Part shown: positions 1-10,421 of the stretch, piece after piece
Numbering within the stretch: position 1 is the stretch's first letter
How the letters are laid out: every line of letters starts with the position of its first letter
Assembly (NCBI GenBank): GCA_013115135.1
Contig: JABANP010000163.1
Location: 1 to 64,000 of the forward strand
Length of the DNA stretch: 64,000 bases
Direction of reading: 5' to 3'
Source: Perkinsus olseni
Lineage: Eukaryota; Perkinsozoa; Perkinsida; Perkinsidae
The notes under the pieces: generated by a model
The model's input: the letters and a program-made list of their open reading frames with translations, nothing else
Told to the model about the DNA's origin: nothing
The model's database searches: none
Position numbers and translations under genes: made by a program

Positions 1-23
1 CAGAAGCTAAAGGACAAGTAGAC

Positions 24-732
24 ACTACACCATTTCCCGAGCAAATAAAATGTTTTTCGTTCGGTTTAAACCATTTTGATAGCAATTTAGCGAGTGTCAT
101 TGGAATTAAAAATTGTCAAACCAAATTCGTTTTGTCACCCAAATTAATATTTTGAGCAAATACGATTTAACCCGTGTCATTCTATTTAAATCGATTTTTG
201 ATCCAATTTCGCTATCTGAATCATTCTGCTAGTACGATCCTTTCCTGCAACTCGAGCACATGCTCTAAGCTTATGAAACACGGTAGAACACTAATGCTCG
301 TGTTTCTTGCCAACGGTAACCACACTTCAATGATTCGATCCGGTGGAAGTTCCTCCGAGAACGCTGCCACGTGTGACATCATGTCACTGGCGTGATGTCA
401 CGGCTACTACTGTATATGAAATATCTACCATGTTGCGTGTTACCCTCAGCTAATGCTGTGCCTTAGAAGTCCGACGCCATTGACGTTGGTCATATTGAGA
501 TAGGAGCTCGGGATGAAAATTTCACGATGAGGCATGCAATGAACAATGGGGATGCGCGCGACTAATTCGGCGACTACTGTAGAGCATTCTAAATTGCATG
601 GAAAGTGAGATTTAATATGCGTGACATGAGGTTTTTAAAATTGCTAAAGTGTTTAAAGTGGATGAAAACTTTTTTAAAACAAACTTATTTGCAAATAAAA
701 AAACATTTTATTTGCTCGGGAAAAGGTGTAGT
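24..732. mobile_element. MITE-like element with ~33-bp terminal inverted repeats
   Basis: The left end begins actacaccatttcccgagc and continues through an AT-rich tract (24-57). The reverse complement of the right end (about 697-732) reads almost the same, with one A/T difference and a longer T run, so the two form terminal inverted repeats of about 33 bp. The interior is AT-rich and holds no convincing coding sequence; the short reading frame at 174-395 has no recognisable domain. A non-autonomous DNA transposon (MITE) of about 709 bp fits this structure. I could not define a clear target-site duplication at the ends, so the superfamily is unknown. Confidence 0.6.
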
Positions 733-770
733 ATTCTGCATACTCTAACCCGTTGGTAGATTGCGTTACC

Positions 771-1594
771 TTATGTGGGAGGCGACGGCCCAGCTCGCCA
801 AGGCCAGACCGTTGACACTGAACGTAAGTCCTCGGCGCCACTCCGGTCTGACCTGCGCGGAGACGCTGAGCAAGGACAAGCCCTTGTCTCGGGTACCAAG
901 GAGTGGTCCTCCCGGTCGCGGGGGGATGCGTGGACCAGCATTGCCGCAGCGGTGGAGACTAAGCAGTATCCGACAAAACACGGGAAGCCTGCGTGCAGCT
1001 CGGTCGTTATGAGGCCCTGAGAGCAGGTCCATGTTGCTAGAGCTAATACGCCGTAGGCAGCTCACTTCCACCGCTACGGACAGGAAGGCCATGAGGAAGG
1101 CCACAACGATAGCATCGGTCGTGGCCCACTTAGAGATGTACTGCACTATGTGTATCAATACTGGGCTCTCATAATAAACTGATAGTCGCCATAATAGCAG
1201 CTTCACAGCGGGGACCTGAGGGCTTGGACTGATGAGGACCAGCGGAAGGTCAGCTCACCACTAGGGCAAAGAAGGCCAGGAGAATTGCAGGCAACAGATA
1301 GCCATCGTCCCAAAGCAAAGTGATGGTCGTGAGCGTTGACTTGGTGATCTCAGTGCCGAAGAAGCTGTAGCTGTAGAGGTTAATAGTGAGGCCCGGCAAG
1401 AGTATGGCATACGCTATGACCTGCACTCGACCAATGCGATGAGGGCGGTGACCAGGGCTCACAAACAGAACTATTCCGGTCCAGTATTTGAAGGAGTGGG
1501 CCGTCCCAACTGGCAACTGTGAGTCGCCGGGCTCCCATATCATCGGTATGATATCATCATCGGGGGCCACGACAGGGATGGAGGCGGAGGCCAT
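771..1594 (-). CDS. PqiA-like multi-pass membrane protein, 3 exons
   Basis: Three exons join in phase 0: 1259-1594, 1066-1215 and 771-1016, with introns opening GTGAGC and closing CAG. The translation has hydrophobic stretches: about residues 45-75, then LLPAILLAFFALVV, then KLLLWRLSVYY. These are followed by SKWATTDAIVVAFLMAF and, after the second intron, GFPCFVGYCLVSTAAAML. A Lys in a PxxKL context, the SKW(A/S)xxD motif and the G-x-x-CF-x-x-YCL-x-S motif are the pattern of paraquat-inducible protein A (PqiA) domains, which also occur in alveolate membrane proteins. The start ATG at 1594 lies 82 bp after the stop of the upstream minus-strand gene. Function in protists is unknown; bacterial PqiA works in envelope lipid transport. 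The length (about 244 aa) suggests one PqiA unit. The residues after about 200 are basic and unlike the family and may be mis-spliced. Confidence 0.7.
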
Positions 1595-1676
1595 GACCAG
1601 AAACTAACCCCTGGTCGAATTGCTGACAGAACGCAACAACAGACGAGAGAAGGAAAGAACTAGTACTGGCGAGGCA

Positions 1677-4600
1677 TCAACGGCCGGTCTGCAGTGCTGC
1701 AGCCGGTAGCTGTAGAGGGAGTGGAGGTTGGCCGCTGTCATCACCTTCTGGCGTGGCATCTTCGATAGCAGACTCGGCTGGGTCTGGATCGGCCTTGGGG
1801 CTGACAAGATACCCAAAAGCCTGACGGACCACTCCAGGACTTGTGAGACTCTTCGAACGGTGGGGGCGACGATTTTGGGAGGATTTCCGCAGCCTTTCAC
1901 GTCGCCTTGCACGATCATGTTCGGCCACCACATATTTAGGGTACGTGTAATGCGCCCAAATCTTCTTCAACTTATCAAAGTCGAGTGACTTGAGATACCG
2001 CACATGCTTCGCTGTGAAGGGGGCGTCCAGTAACAGCGGGTTCTCATGCCAAATGGCAAAGTTGTCCAAGTACTCCTGAGTCATGTCGTCCCGAGGTAAC
2101 GGCCGATCACCCAAAGCGCATCCCAGGTCGAAGAGCGCTATCCTACCCAACTTGTCCCGCATCATATTGTCCTCATGGGCATCAGTATCCCTCAAAGCCA
2201 TAATGATGAGAGAGGCATCTCGGGCCACCTCAGGGTCGACATCCCGACAATTGACGTGAGAATCAGTCGGATGCTTGGCTACGAAATCCTGTATGACTCC
2301 CTCGAAAGTGTTCCAGCTGGCCACGCACGCCTTCGGACAGTAGGCCTTCAGGTACCGCACTTCCTTCATAGCATTACCCGCGACAGCATTGCGGACAGCC
2401 TGAGTGTACTTCGGGACGTTTGGCCTCTGGCTCAGCTCTTGCTTCGGGTTCCGGAAGATGAACTGTGGGTCATCGACATTTCGTCCGAGGAACAAGACAC
2501 CGCCATGCAACGTCCGCACATCGCTCTCACCGTGCTTGAATGCTATCCTAGTGAGGTCGTTGAACTGTTGCAGTCTTTTGTTCATACTGGCCTGCAGCAA
2601 GACATCCTGCCAGTCGGGCAAGTACATGACGTCCTGTCTGATGTCAAGGAATCTTCCCATCTCGTAAGGTTGCTCCACCAAGTCCATCGATAGTACATCA
2701 GTATCTTCCATATCGTCTCCATCCTCCCGCATCTCATCGTCCTCGCTCATTTCGTCGTCATCCAGCCCGGACCCCGGAGACATATTCTCCCCATCCGGCG
2801 CCACCACCTTGAAGACCTGCACCCAGCCGGCGATAAACCGATAGACGACAGCACCCAGACCCATGAGGCCCAGTAGGAACACCAATACTATGTAATTGTG
2901 CTGATACTTCACAGCCAGGAACTCCCTCAGAGAAGTATTGCGAGCCACGTCATTGAGGTAATGCACCTTCTCGGGGTCCACAGTGGTCGAGCTGCCATCC
3001 GGTCCAGGCAGGCTAAGTGGTCGAATCTTGCCAGCATCGTTATAACCTCCTCCTTCCGGTAACCGTCCGAATCCGCCGGGACGAGGCGGTCCTCGAGCCC
3101 CTCGTCCGCCACCTCTGGCAGCCCCATCATCATCTCCACCAAGACCACCGAAGAACAGCTTGTTCGGACCATTAAGTTTGATGAAAATAGACGCCATTTC
3201 GTCCAGTGTAACTCCCCCTTCCAATGCTAGTTGCAGCGGCTCTGGGCTCCTCCGTCTGTCCCTATACATCTGATAAGGCTCTTCGTCCATGCTAGTAGCC
3301 CTCATGTGCCTATCACCATACGTAAAGGGTGGATACAGCTGGGGACGGCCATCATAGGCATGAGGCATGTTAACATAGGATGGTACAGGTAACTTGTCAT
3401 AGCCCGGGAACTGACAACAACAACGAAGCACAGCACTCCTACTACCAACAGACGGCCCCAGCCCTTGCTACTACTACCTCGTGACACCACGGTCCAGCAT
3501 GGGCCACCGGTACCATAGCCAACTTAGCCGGAGTATCCTGAGGACTCACCACAGCGAATACAGCAACCACTGGGGAGTCAAAGACCAAACTTATTGGCTC
3601 ATCATTGTCATCTCCTCCACCATCAGACCGACCATGACGGTTGAGAGCTGGGCAACGGTTACTGTCGAATATCTTCTTATACACGCTGGTCTGGTTGTCC
3701 AAGATGCCTATGACGCTAGTCAAAGCTCGGGCCCGAGCGTTGACCTCCGTACCAGGGAACAGATGCTCGTGAGTTACGGGTGGGAATTCCACATAGCTGG
3801 CCCGCCATACTTCCTCCGAGTCCTCGGCAGCGAGAGAATGCAAAGCCCATTCTTGTCGAGCGAACACAAGCTTGTGCTCCTTCGTGTAACGCGCGATCGG
3901 CCCAGTAGGGAGGTGCCACTGGACTCTTGATGATGAGAAATCCACAGTGATGCCCCCTTGCAGTTTACTACCAGTCACATACATACCAGGGAAGGCTGGA
4001 CTGTAGAATGGCGCTACGCTGACCATATCCTCCAATAGTGTTGGGAGATGAGTAAAGATCCTCTGCGATGGCGACTGTGGGTTTGGAGTCACTATATACA
4101 CAGTACCGTCCAAAGCAGGGACGATCCTCGGCGTTTGAGTAGGGTCCTCCCCCGCAAAGTGAGAGGCTAGGTCCCCACTACCCAACCCCTTAGCAACTGT
4201 CTCGTTGAATCGAGCATCGACGGTAGGGGAGTTGGCCTGATAGGTCCACAGCTTTGTCCCGCACCCATCAAAGGCGATGAGACGACCGTCCACCAATGAT
4301 ACTACAAAGTCCGTGGTGTCCTTGAACAGGTCCATCATCTCCTGCGATTCTATAGGGTTAGGCAACGAAGACGATCCAGACTGGGAGGATGATGATGAGG
4401 ATGATGATGCCGACGAGGAAGAAGATGAGGAAGAGGAAGAAGAAGTCGAATCTCGATCTTGGACAACCGTTATGATATCAGGGTCCTTACAAGTACCGTC
4501 ACCAGCATCTACAAGGCCCTGGGCTTGACAGTAACCACCATCATCATCTTCGACTAGTTCAGTCTCCTCAATCTCGCCGTCCATACCCGCATCTTGAGCT

Positions 4601-4707
4601 TCAGCCAAGGACCCTTCCGGTCCCAGGAATAGTAGTAGTAGAAGAGGGAGTAGCAGGAGCAGCAGCAGCCTTCGGCGAGCAACCCAGGCAGTTTGGCATG
4701 CGCTCAT
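1677..4707 (-). CDS. Type I membrane sensor: IRE1/PERK-like lumenal domain, TM, type II PI4-kinase-like cytosolic domain
   Basis: Two exons (3478-4707 and 1677-3410) join in phase 0 to give about 987 aa. Residues 10-30 form a signal peptide (RRRLLLLLLLPLLLLL). A Ser run (about 88-115) precedes the lumenal domain (about 128-310), which has DGRLIAFDGCGTKLW, the strand PRIVPALDGTVY and LVFARQEWALHSL...VWRASYVEF. That is the order of elements in the IRE1/PERK stress-sensing domain. A Gly/Arg/Pro-rich lumenal linker follows. One TM lies at about 583-607 (YIVLVFLLGLMGLGAVVYRF), then an acidic juxtamembrane stretch. The cytosolic domain (about 710-905) does not look like a Ser/Thr kinase. It aligns by eye with type II PI4K/UbDK kinases: GGVLFLGRN...FIFRNPKQE, AMKEVRYL, ALRDTDAHEDNMM and RIALFDLG. 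Presumed catalytic positions differ: the nucleotide-binding Lys is Arg (about 730) and D-R-H-x-x-N is D-A-H-E-D-N (820-825), while the metal Asp (about 838) is kept. No RNase domain is present. Role inferred: ER-lumen sensing coupled to a lipid- or pseudo-kinase. Confidence 0.75.
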
Positions 4708-5101
4708 GCGGGTCCCTAAAAACTTCTCATTCTAACAAGAACAACATAGTTGTGACTGCTCGCCCCACTAAACAGCAAGTCCAGAGACGGGGAATTCAAG
4801 CGAAAGTGCAAGTATCAGACGATGCACATGGAGCACATCAAAAACCGTTGTGCAGGTAATTAACAAGATCCATAAATCCTGTGGTTGCTATTGCCAACGA
4901 TAATTTCACCGACTGGAAAGTCGTATAAATTACCACTTGCGCTGCCTCCCGACCCCGGGCGATGACTACTTCCGTCAATGATGCGGTACTCGATAGATTG
5001 TTACAGACCAGAAGAGCGTTGCTCATCATCAACGCAAAGCAGCATACCCTTGATCATGAAACTCATATAACGGAGACAAGTCTTATAAAGTTAACGCCAG
5101 C
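4708..5101. other. Intergenic, no gene seen
   Basis: This lies between the start of the sensor gene (4707) and the stop of the CCHC gene (5102), both on the minus strand, so it must hold the sensor promoter and the CCHC 3' flank. Short open frames here lack codon structure or motifs. I see no repeat or RNA gene. Confidence 0.5.
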
Positions 5102-5636
5102 TCAACTACTGGGGCAATTGCGTGCCAAGTGTCCGGGTTGTCCACAGTTGAAGCAATTCCTTCCACCTCCACCTGAAAACAGACACCTTCGAGAGGCGAG
5201 GACAAAGGGCTCTTACGGTTAGTGTTCTCCTTGCCATTCTCATCATTAGGGCAGTCGCGTGCGAGGTGTCCAGGCTGACCGCAACGGAAACAGTTCCTGG
5301 TGTCAGCGGACGGGCAGTCCCTGAACACAATCATGACGACGACCATTTTCGCCGTTATTAATGCGCTACCTTGCGAAGTGGCCAACTTTCTGGCACTTAA
5401 AGCAAGGCCTCTCATTGGTCTGCTCATTGGGGCAGTCTCGAGCGAGGTGATCTGGCTGCCCACAGTTGTAGCAATTCTGGGGGCGACGACGGGTTTGCTG
5501 AATCCATGGAGATCGGAAACCACCACAGGCCGGACTCACGTACCGCATCATCCTCAAATCTTCGAGGGCAGTCCCTGGCAAAGTGCCCCTGCTCATTGCA
5601 AATGAAGCATGTCTGAGAGTGGACGGCAGCGGCCAT
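5102..5636 (-). CDS. CCHC zinc-knuckle nucleic-acid-binding protein (CNBP/Gis2 type), 4 exons
   Basis: The exons are 5544-5636, 5370-5497, 5217-5320 and 5102-5172, giving 131 aa. Five zinc knuckles of the form CX2CX4HX4C are encoded: CFICNEQGHFARDC, CYNCGQPDHLARDC, CFKCQKVGHFAR|DC, CFRCGQPGHLARDC and CFNCGQPGHLARNC. The second intron falls inside the third knuckle, just before its last Cys. A short Arg-rich linker (QTRRRPQ) precedes the second knuckle. Small proteins made only of such knuckles belong to the CNBP/Gis2 family, which bind single-stranded nucleic acids and affect translation. All ligands are intact. The ATG at 5636 is the first in-frame Met ahead of the first knuckle; a longer upstream frame to 5888 lacks conservation. 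It is unlikely to be a retroelement Gag because it has introns and no capsid region. Confidence 0.88.
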
Positions 5637-5889
5637 GTTAGCAGGACACTCTAAAGTGCTGAGAGACTGAACGGACAGAGGCAAGGGTTTCATTCCTTGG
5701 AACGCAGGAACGCAATTGAGGAAATGCAAGATCATGTAAGTAAGCAAGCTGATCTTCAATTGCTGTTCGACCGCGCCCGATACCATAATTTTCCCTACTC
5801 CGGTACGAAGTAGAGATCGAACCTGCCATACCCATACGTCCCCCTTGCTGGTGACTCGGTATTGGTTGGGCCCTCCCTTACTACACAAA

Positions 5890-6256
5890 TTTTCACCATC
5901 TAATCATCTGGGTTTCCGCAATCGCAGTTGTTGGTCCTGGGACTACTTAATCCTCTTTTCACCTTCTTTCTCCCTCATGCCTAGTAGGCTGCCCAGTGTG
6001 GCATGCCTCCCTCCTCGCCTTCCCTGGCTGCACGACGTAGTTGTGACGAAGTTCCTCTCAAGAACCTCCGAGCTGATGATGAGAGATTGATTAACCTCTG
6101 TTGTTTTAAGGCTCTATGGTTGGGTCTAACCATATCGGGATCCGCTTGCGCGGGTCGTGTGATGGGCGATAAGCTTTGAGCTTGTAATGCCCAGGCAATA
6201 AAGTTTGAATTGAATTGAATTGAATTGAATTGAATTGAATTGAATTGAATTGAATT
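5890..6256 (+). mobile_element. Possible 3' end of a non-LTR retroposon with (TTGAA)n tail
   Basis: The segment between the CCHC and carboxypeptidase genes ends in a polyadenylation-like aataaag followed at once by about ten TTGAA units (6205-6256). Short tandem tails after such a signal are typical of LINE/SINE 3' ends. No reverse transcriptase or tRNA-like head is recognisable, so the 5' limit is a guess. It could instead be an ordinary microsatellite. Confidence 0.35.
6205..6256. repeat. Pentanucleotide microsatellite (TTGAA)n
   Basis: About ten uninterrupted copies of TTGAA (equivalently ATTGA) occur here, starting in aagtttgaattgaattgaat and ending before ttttccc. Confidence 0.95.
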
Positions 6257-6329
6257 TTCCCTACTCCCCTGTCGGACTATCTTCTTCAATAGTTCTGAAC
6301 TCAATCATCCTCACTGCACTATTGTAATA

Positions 6330-9300
6330 ATGTCAACAACAGTCTCTACGTCACATGTCGTCACAGGGCGGTCGTCGTTTCTGACCCATTTATCTCGAAT
6401 TTTGCTTTTGACGGCCGCCTTGTCTTGCACCATAGTCAACGGCGAATCCCCTCTGTCTAATTTACGTGGAGAACTCACTGCCGATGCGTCGTCCTTACCC
6501 GGATTCGGGCCCGTGACGCAGCTCCCTGGGTACCAACCATTTCCTAACTTTCCCCTAAACCAAGCTGCCGGTCAGGTACGACCACTCGTTGCCTGAGGGA
6601 ACGCAAGCAGGCTATCTGCCTCTTTATAAGAAGCACAAGCAATGTAGCATAGCCGAGCTGCCTCTGCCTGCTTTGATAGCATCTATCCTCATCAGGTGTC
6701 ACGGCGATCTACTTCACTCTAGTACCCAGCGCCGATGACCCCAACAAGGACCCAGTGGTTTTATGGTTGCAGGTGAGTCATGGTCTAGGGTCTAGTTAAG
6801 ATGCCCGGCTTGCTTAGGGTGGCCCTGGTACTTCGGGACTCATTGGATTCTTCCTCGAAAACGGCCCAGTAAGAGCAGTGCAGGCTGAGGGGAAGCTGGT
6901 TGAAAACAGTCAATCTTGGCATAAGAATGCGACGTGAGAAGAGTATACATAAGACGAGCCAGGCGAGACACTGGTACATGTCAGATTCATAGTGGTGGAT
7001 CAGCCCGCACCAGTTGGTATGAGCTTCGTCACGGACGACAGCTGTCTTCCCGAAAGCGAAGACGAGGCCATAAGGAATCTCGGCGACTCGGTAATGATCG
7101 GCCACTCAACACTTGCCTTTCACGGAGCCCTATCTCAGATAAGCCTGCTATTGCGAAGTTACTTCCCTCATCTCAAGAAGCTGCCGTTCTACGTGTTTGG
7201 AGAATCATACGGAGGAAAGTAGTACTTGGTGGTGGTGGTGGTGGGCGGCTCCCGGTGAACTTTACCTTGCCTCCCTTCTCGAGCGTGGATCGGTTGGACG
7301 GTCGCTCTTATTCTTCATTGTACAGGATTAGATCTTTCCGGTCACTGCTGCATGGCCACAGTTGCCGCAGTTCTCTAGTCTCGCCTCCTTTACTGTCCTC
7401 CACCTTGCCACTGATATCCTCTATATTGTTTGTAAAAGGTTAGTTGTCATTATATTCTCACAACCCGGTGTAACAGAGCCGGGCATCACGGAGTCTGTCT
7501 CACTGGGGTACTGATCTCCGAACTCGGACAAAAGTTACCTCCATAGTACTTTGCAGAGGTCAAACCTTCGACACCGGGCCATTACGGCCCGTACTCGGTC
7601 CAGGGCGGTCCTCGAGGCTCGATGTCAGACTTGTTCATTGACTTCTCTTGGTCACTTGAAGGTACGTGCCGGAGCTGGCCGTCGACCTGCGAGAGCGTCA
7701 TCCCTGGGTCAATCTGCAGGGTGTTGGTGTTGGCGATGGCTGGGTGGACCCTCCCACGCAGCAGATGACCTACAAAGAGTTCGCGTAGGGGTTATTAAGA
7801 TCAACCACTCCCCGGCGATCCGCTACTATTTGCCAGATTTCAGCACGGTTTGATAAACGGTCCCGATGCTGCGGAGGTCGAGAAGCTCGAGCAGGAATGT
7901 CTTGACGCCCTCGAGGAGACGACCAGGTATGCCGCGATAATCATCGTCGTCCTGAGTTGACCTCTGGGTACTCAGCGTGGAAGCATGGCGAAGGGCGAAC
8001 GACGTGTGCTCTAGAATTGAAGATCATATTGTTAATAACAGCCGAGTCAATATGTGAGTCGAGGAGGGTGTCGTCACAGTAAGGGTAAAAATTACGGTCT
8101 TCCCCTAGGTACGACGTCAGGCTCTATGGTGATTATGATAATGTTGTCTTGACCCAGTAAGATGGGCTGGAGACGTCACTCAGTATCGCATGTGCGGTTC
8201 AGTGGCTTGCTAAGAGAAATTACATCGTCAGTCGTCACAGTGCAATTCTGGTGCAAGCGAGAGATCTCCCATCCGCAGATACCTTCGCGATCCAGAGGTT
8301 CGCGCAGCAATGAATGTCGACCCTAGGGCAGCCCCTTGGTCCGAGGACAATGCTGCGATAGCGTAGGATGGGCGGCGGCCCTCCCTTGTCGATAGGTGGT
8401 GGCGGCTAGGTACATCTTAGCCGGTTGGGAGCAGAGATCGGCTTCCCATCTTTATACCCAGCTACTGCACAACAGCACTCGAACGCTACTGTACAACGGC
8501 ATGTACGACATGGACTGTAACATGATAGGCACAGCCAGATGGATGCGTAAGTCCTTCGGCGATGGTGATAGTCGGGGACGCCGACAGTTGTTAGTTAATA
8601 TGGACTGGGAGCTCATAGAAGAGTTCAAGCAGACGAAACGGAAGCCGTGGTCAATCAAGCGTGAGAAGGTTGCGAGGGAGCTGACTCCTGGACAGAACGG
8701 TGGAACGCCACATGAGGTGGAGGATATAGTAGGCCGGGCCGGTCTCTTCAGTGCACTTTGGAGGATGCTTTTTTCAGGTTGGAGGCTTCGTCGAGGTTGG
8801 CGCCCTAACGCATGTGGTTATCAACCAAGCGGGTCATTTGGTAAGCTTCGGAGTGACTACCGTGTCCGTACAGTATGGTCTGTCAAGGTGCCCATGGACG
8901 TCCCTCACATAGCGTCTCATATGCTCTACTCCTTCACGAGGAACTGCTCCTTCTCTGATGATGCATGTCGTGATGGCCTCACTGGGATGTCAACAGCAGC
9001 AGCAGCAGCAGCACGAGCTCCTGAGGCGATGGAGCTGGTAAGTATTAACACCAGCTCTCCAGCTGGAGTTGAAGTATTGGTAACTCTATCAGGTACCGGC
9101 TGCGTGAAAGGCTTCTATACAGTACTGAGATATCCTGCTAGGCAACTCTTGATTTCACTGTCAATGAAGTCCACACCGGCCCCAATGTGCCGGGATCTAC
9201 CACTTCACTGTGTTTGAATGATCAGATTGTGAACACCGGATTGCTGCTCTTTGTCCTGCTTGTGTTCCGTCATAATCATCATCCAATGCCTGGCTACATT

Positions 9301-9399
9301 CTCCTCATTTTCTCATCTTCCTGTCCTAACTTGTGCTCCGCGACTCGCCTTTGGGCGACGTTGGATGGCTACTACCCAGAGAGTCCGATTCATCAATAG
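6330..9399 (+). CDS. Serine carboxypeptidase (peptidase family S10), signal peptide, about 10 or more exons
   Basis: Exon 1 (from ATG 6330) has a hydrophobic signal segment (SRILLLTAALSCTIVNG). Spliced exons then give, in order, AAGYLPLYKKHKQ, AIYFTLVPSADDPNK, WLQ|GGPGTSGLIGFFLENGP (oxyanion loop), FIVVDQPAPVGMSF and FYVFGESYGGK with the catalytic Ser. They continue with YVPELA...LQGVGVGDGWVDP, YLRDPEVRAAMNV, LLYNGMYDMDCNMIGTARWM with the catalytic Asp, and GALTHVVINQAGHL with the catalytic His, then VPMDVPHIASHML. The family triad is therefore complete. Introns are short (about 40-100 bp) GT-AG. The C-terminal exon (9142-9399) encodes a hydrophobic stretch (GLLLFVLLVF), so the enzyme may be membrane anchored like Kex1-type carboxypeptidases; the last exon is less certain. 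An AGC run (about 8993-9014) encodes an Ala tract after the catalytic region. It likely removes C-terminal residues from peptides in the secretory or lysosomal pathway. Confidence 0.88.
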
Positions 9400-9746
9400 A
9401 CAAGCGCGAGTTTGTTCCCAGGAACGGTTTATTGAACAGCCCGATACCCTTGCGCTATGCCCCTGTGCACGCGTGCAAAGGCACCTCCTAAGCAATCCTC
9501 GCACCTAGGCCCTTCTTTTTCCCGCGAACAACCCCATATACGGGAGTCCACTCGTCATGGCCGACAGATAATTAACAGACGGTCATCACCGGCGGCCTAA
9601 CTTCCGATCTAAATTCTCTGATGCACATCTCGCTCGCCCGGCTCCACGTATTTTACGCTGTAAGAACGGCGCCCCTTGCTAGCGCAATCCCGCGCTTCTC
9701 CTGCGAAAGCAGCTTTCCCGCTCGTTGTCATCCAACAAGATAAACG
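9400..9746. other. Intergenic, no gene seen
   Basis: This lies between the carboxypeptidase 3' end and the ATG of the CCCH gene, both on the plus strand, so it should contain a polyadenylation region and a promoter. I see no conserved motif or repeat. Confidence 0.5.
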
Positions 9747-10421
9747 ATGTCGTCTGAATGTACTCCCATCTCCTCTACCGTGGCTACCACCCTGAGTGGT
9801 GGCGAGTCTCCGGTGATGAATCGTCAAAGAACTTCTTCAAGTGGCGGAATCTCCAGCAGTGCTGGGAGCTCCTACGGTTCTCGCCGTGGTACTTTCGCGA
9901 AGATCCGCTTATGCAAGTTCTATGAGCACGGCCTTTGCTGGCACGGTGACGATTGCGCCTACGCGCACGGTGATGAGGAGCTAAGACGCCCGCCAGATCT
10001 CCGCAAGACCAAACTATGTCACCAGTTCCGTCTTGGGAGATGCTCACAAGGTTCTGACTGCCAGTACGCCCACGGTAGATCAGAACTTCGCTGCACTCCT
10101 GAGGTCTATAAGACTTCTCTCTGTCGCTTCTGGTTGAAAGGGAAATGTGGAGCAGCCGATAACTGCAGGCATGCACATGGAGAGGCTGATCTTCGTGGCC
10201 GCCAGACTGGGGCGAGTTCCCCCTCGGCGACTGCTCCTTCGGTTCAGTCGGCAGTAACCCTCTCTATCGACGATCGAGAGGTTCCACCTGATTCTGTGGG
10301 CACCGATTCGGACGATACCGACAAGCTGACAGAGAAGCTCTATCATCTCATTGACGAGCTGGCTACTTGTCCAGAACTCAAGCACATGTCGACCTACTTG
10401 CGTAGCACCAGTATGGTGTGA
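9747..10421 (+). CDS. CCCH-type zinc finger protein with three fingers
   Basis: A single exon encodes 224 aa. After a Ser/Gly-rich N-terminus (1-50) there are three tandem CX7CX5CX3H fingers: CKFYEHGLCWHGDDCAYAH (about 56-74), CHQFRLGRCSQGSDCQYAH (about 91-109) and CRFWLKGKCGAADNCRHAH (about 126-144). Each is preceded by a short (K/R)-x-(K/R)-L-C lead, the tandem TTP-like RNA-binding arrangement common in alveolates. The C-terminal 75 residues are Ser/Thr/Asp-rich and end in an amphipathic helix (DKLTEKLYHLIDELATCPEL). The protein probably binds RNA and influences mRNA fate; the target is unknown. All twelve metal ligands are present. No intron is needed. Confidence 0.9.
   Translation: MSSECTPISSTVATTLSGGESPVMNRQRTSSSGGISSSAGSSYGSRRGTFAKIRLCKFYEHGLCWHGDDCAYAHGDEELRRPPDLRKTKLCHQFRLGRCSQGSDCQYAHGRSELRCTPEVYKTSLCRFWLKGKCGAADNCRHAHGEADLRGRQTGASSPSATAPSVQSAVTLSIDDREVPPDSVGTDSDDTDKLTEKLYHLIDELATCPELKHMSTYLRSTSMV

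Noticed and set aside
3411..3477. A hydrophobic frame (GRLLVVGVLCFVVVVSS) that could be an extra TM of the sensor
   Set aside because: It is in a different frame from both exons and falls within a GT-AG intron that joins the two long frames in phase 0.
5083..5640. Zinc knuckles as part of a retroelement Gag
   Set aside because: Three clean introns, five knuckles and no capsid region point to a cellular CNBP-type gene.
7200..7443. Plus-strand frame 6934-7443 as a separate gene
   Set aside because: It overlaps the spliced carboxypeptidase exons in another frame and covers introns; no domain is seen.
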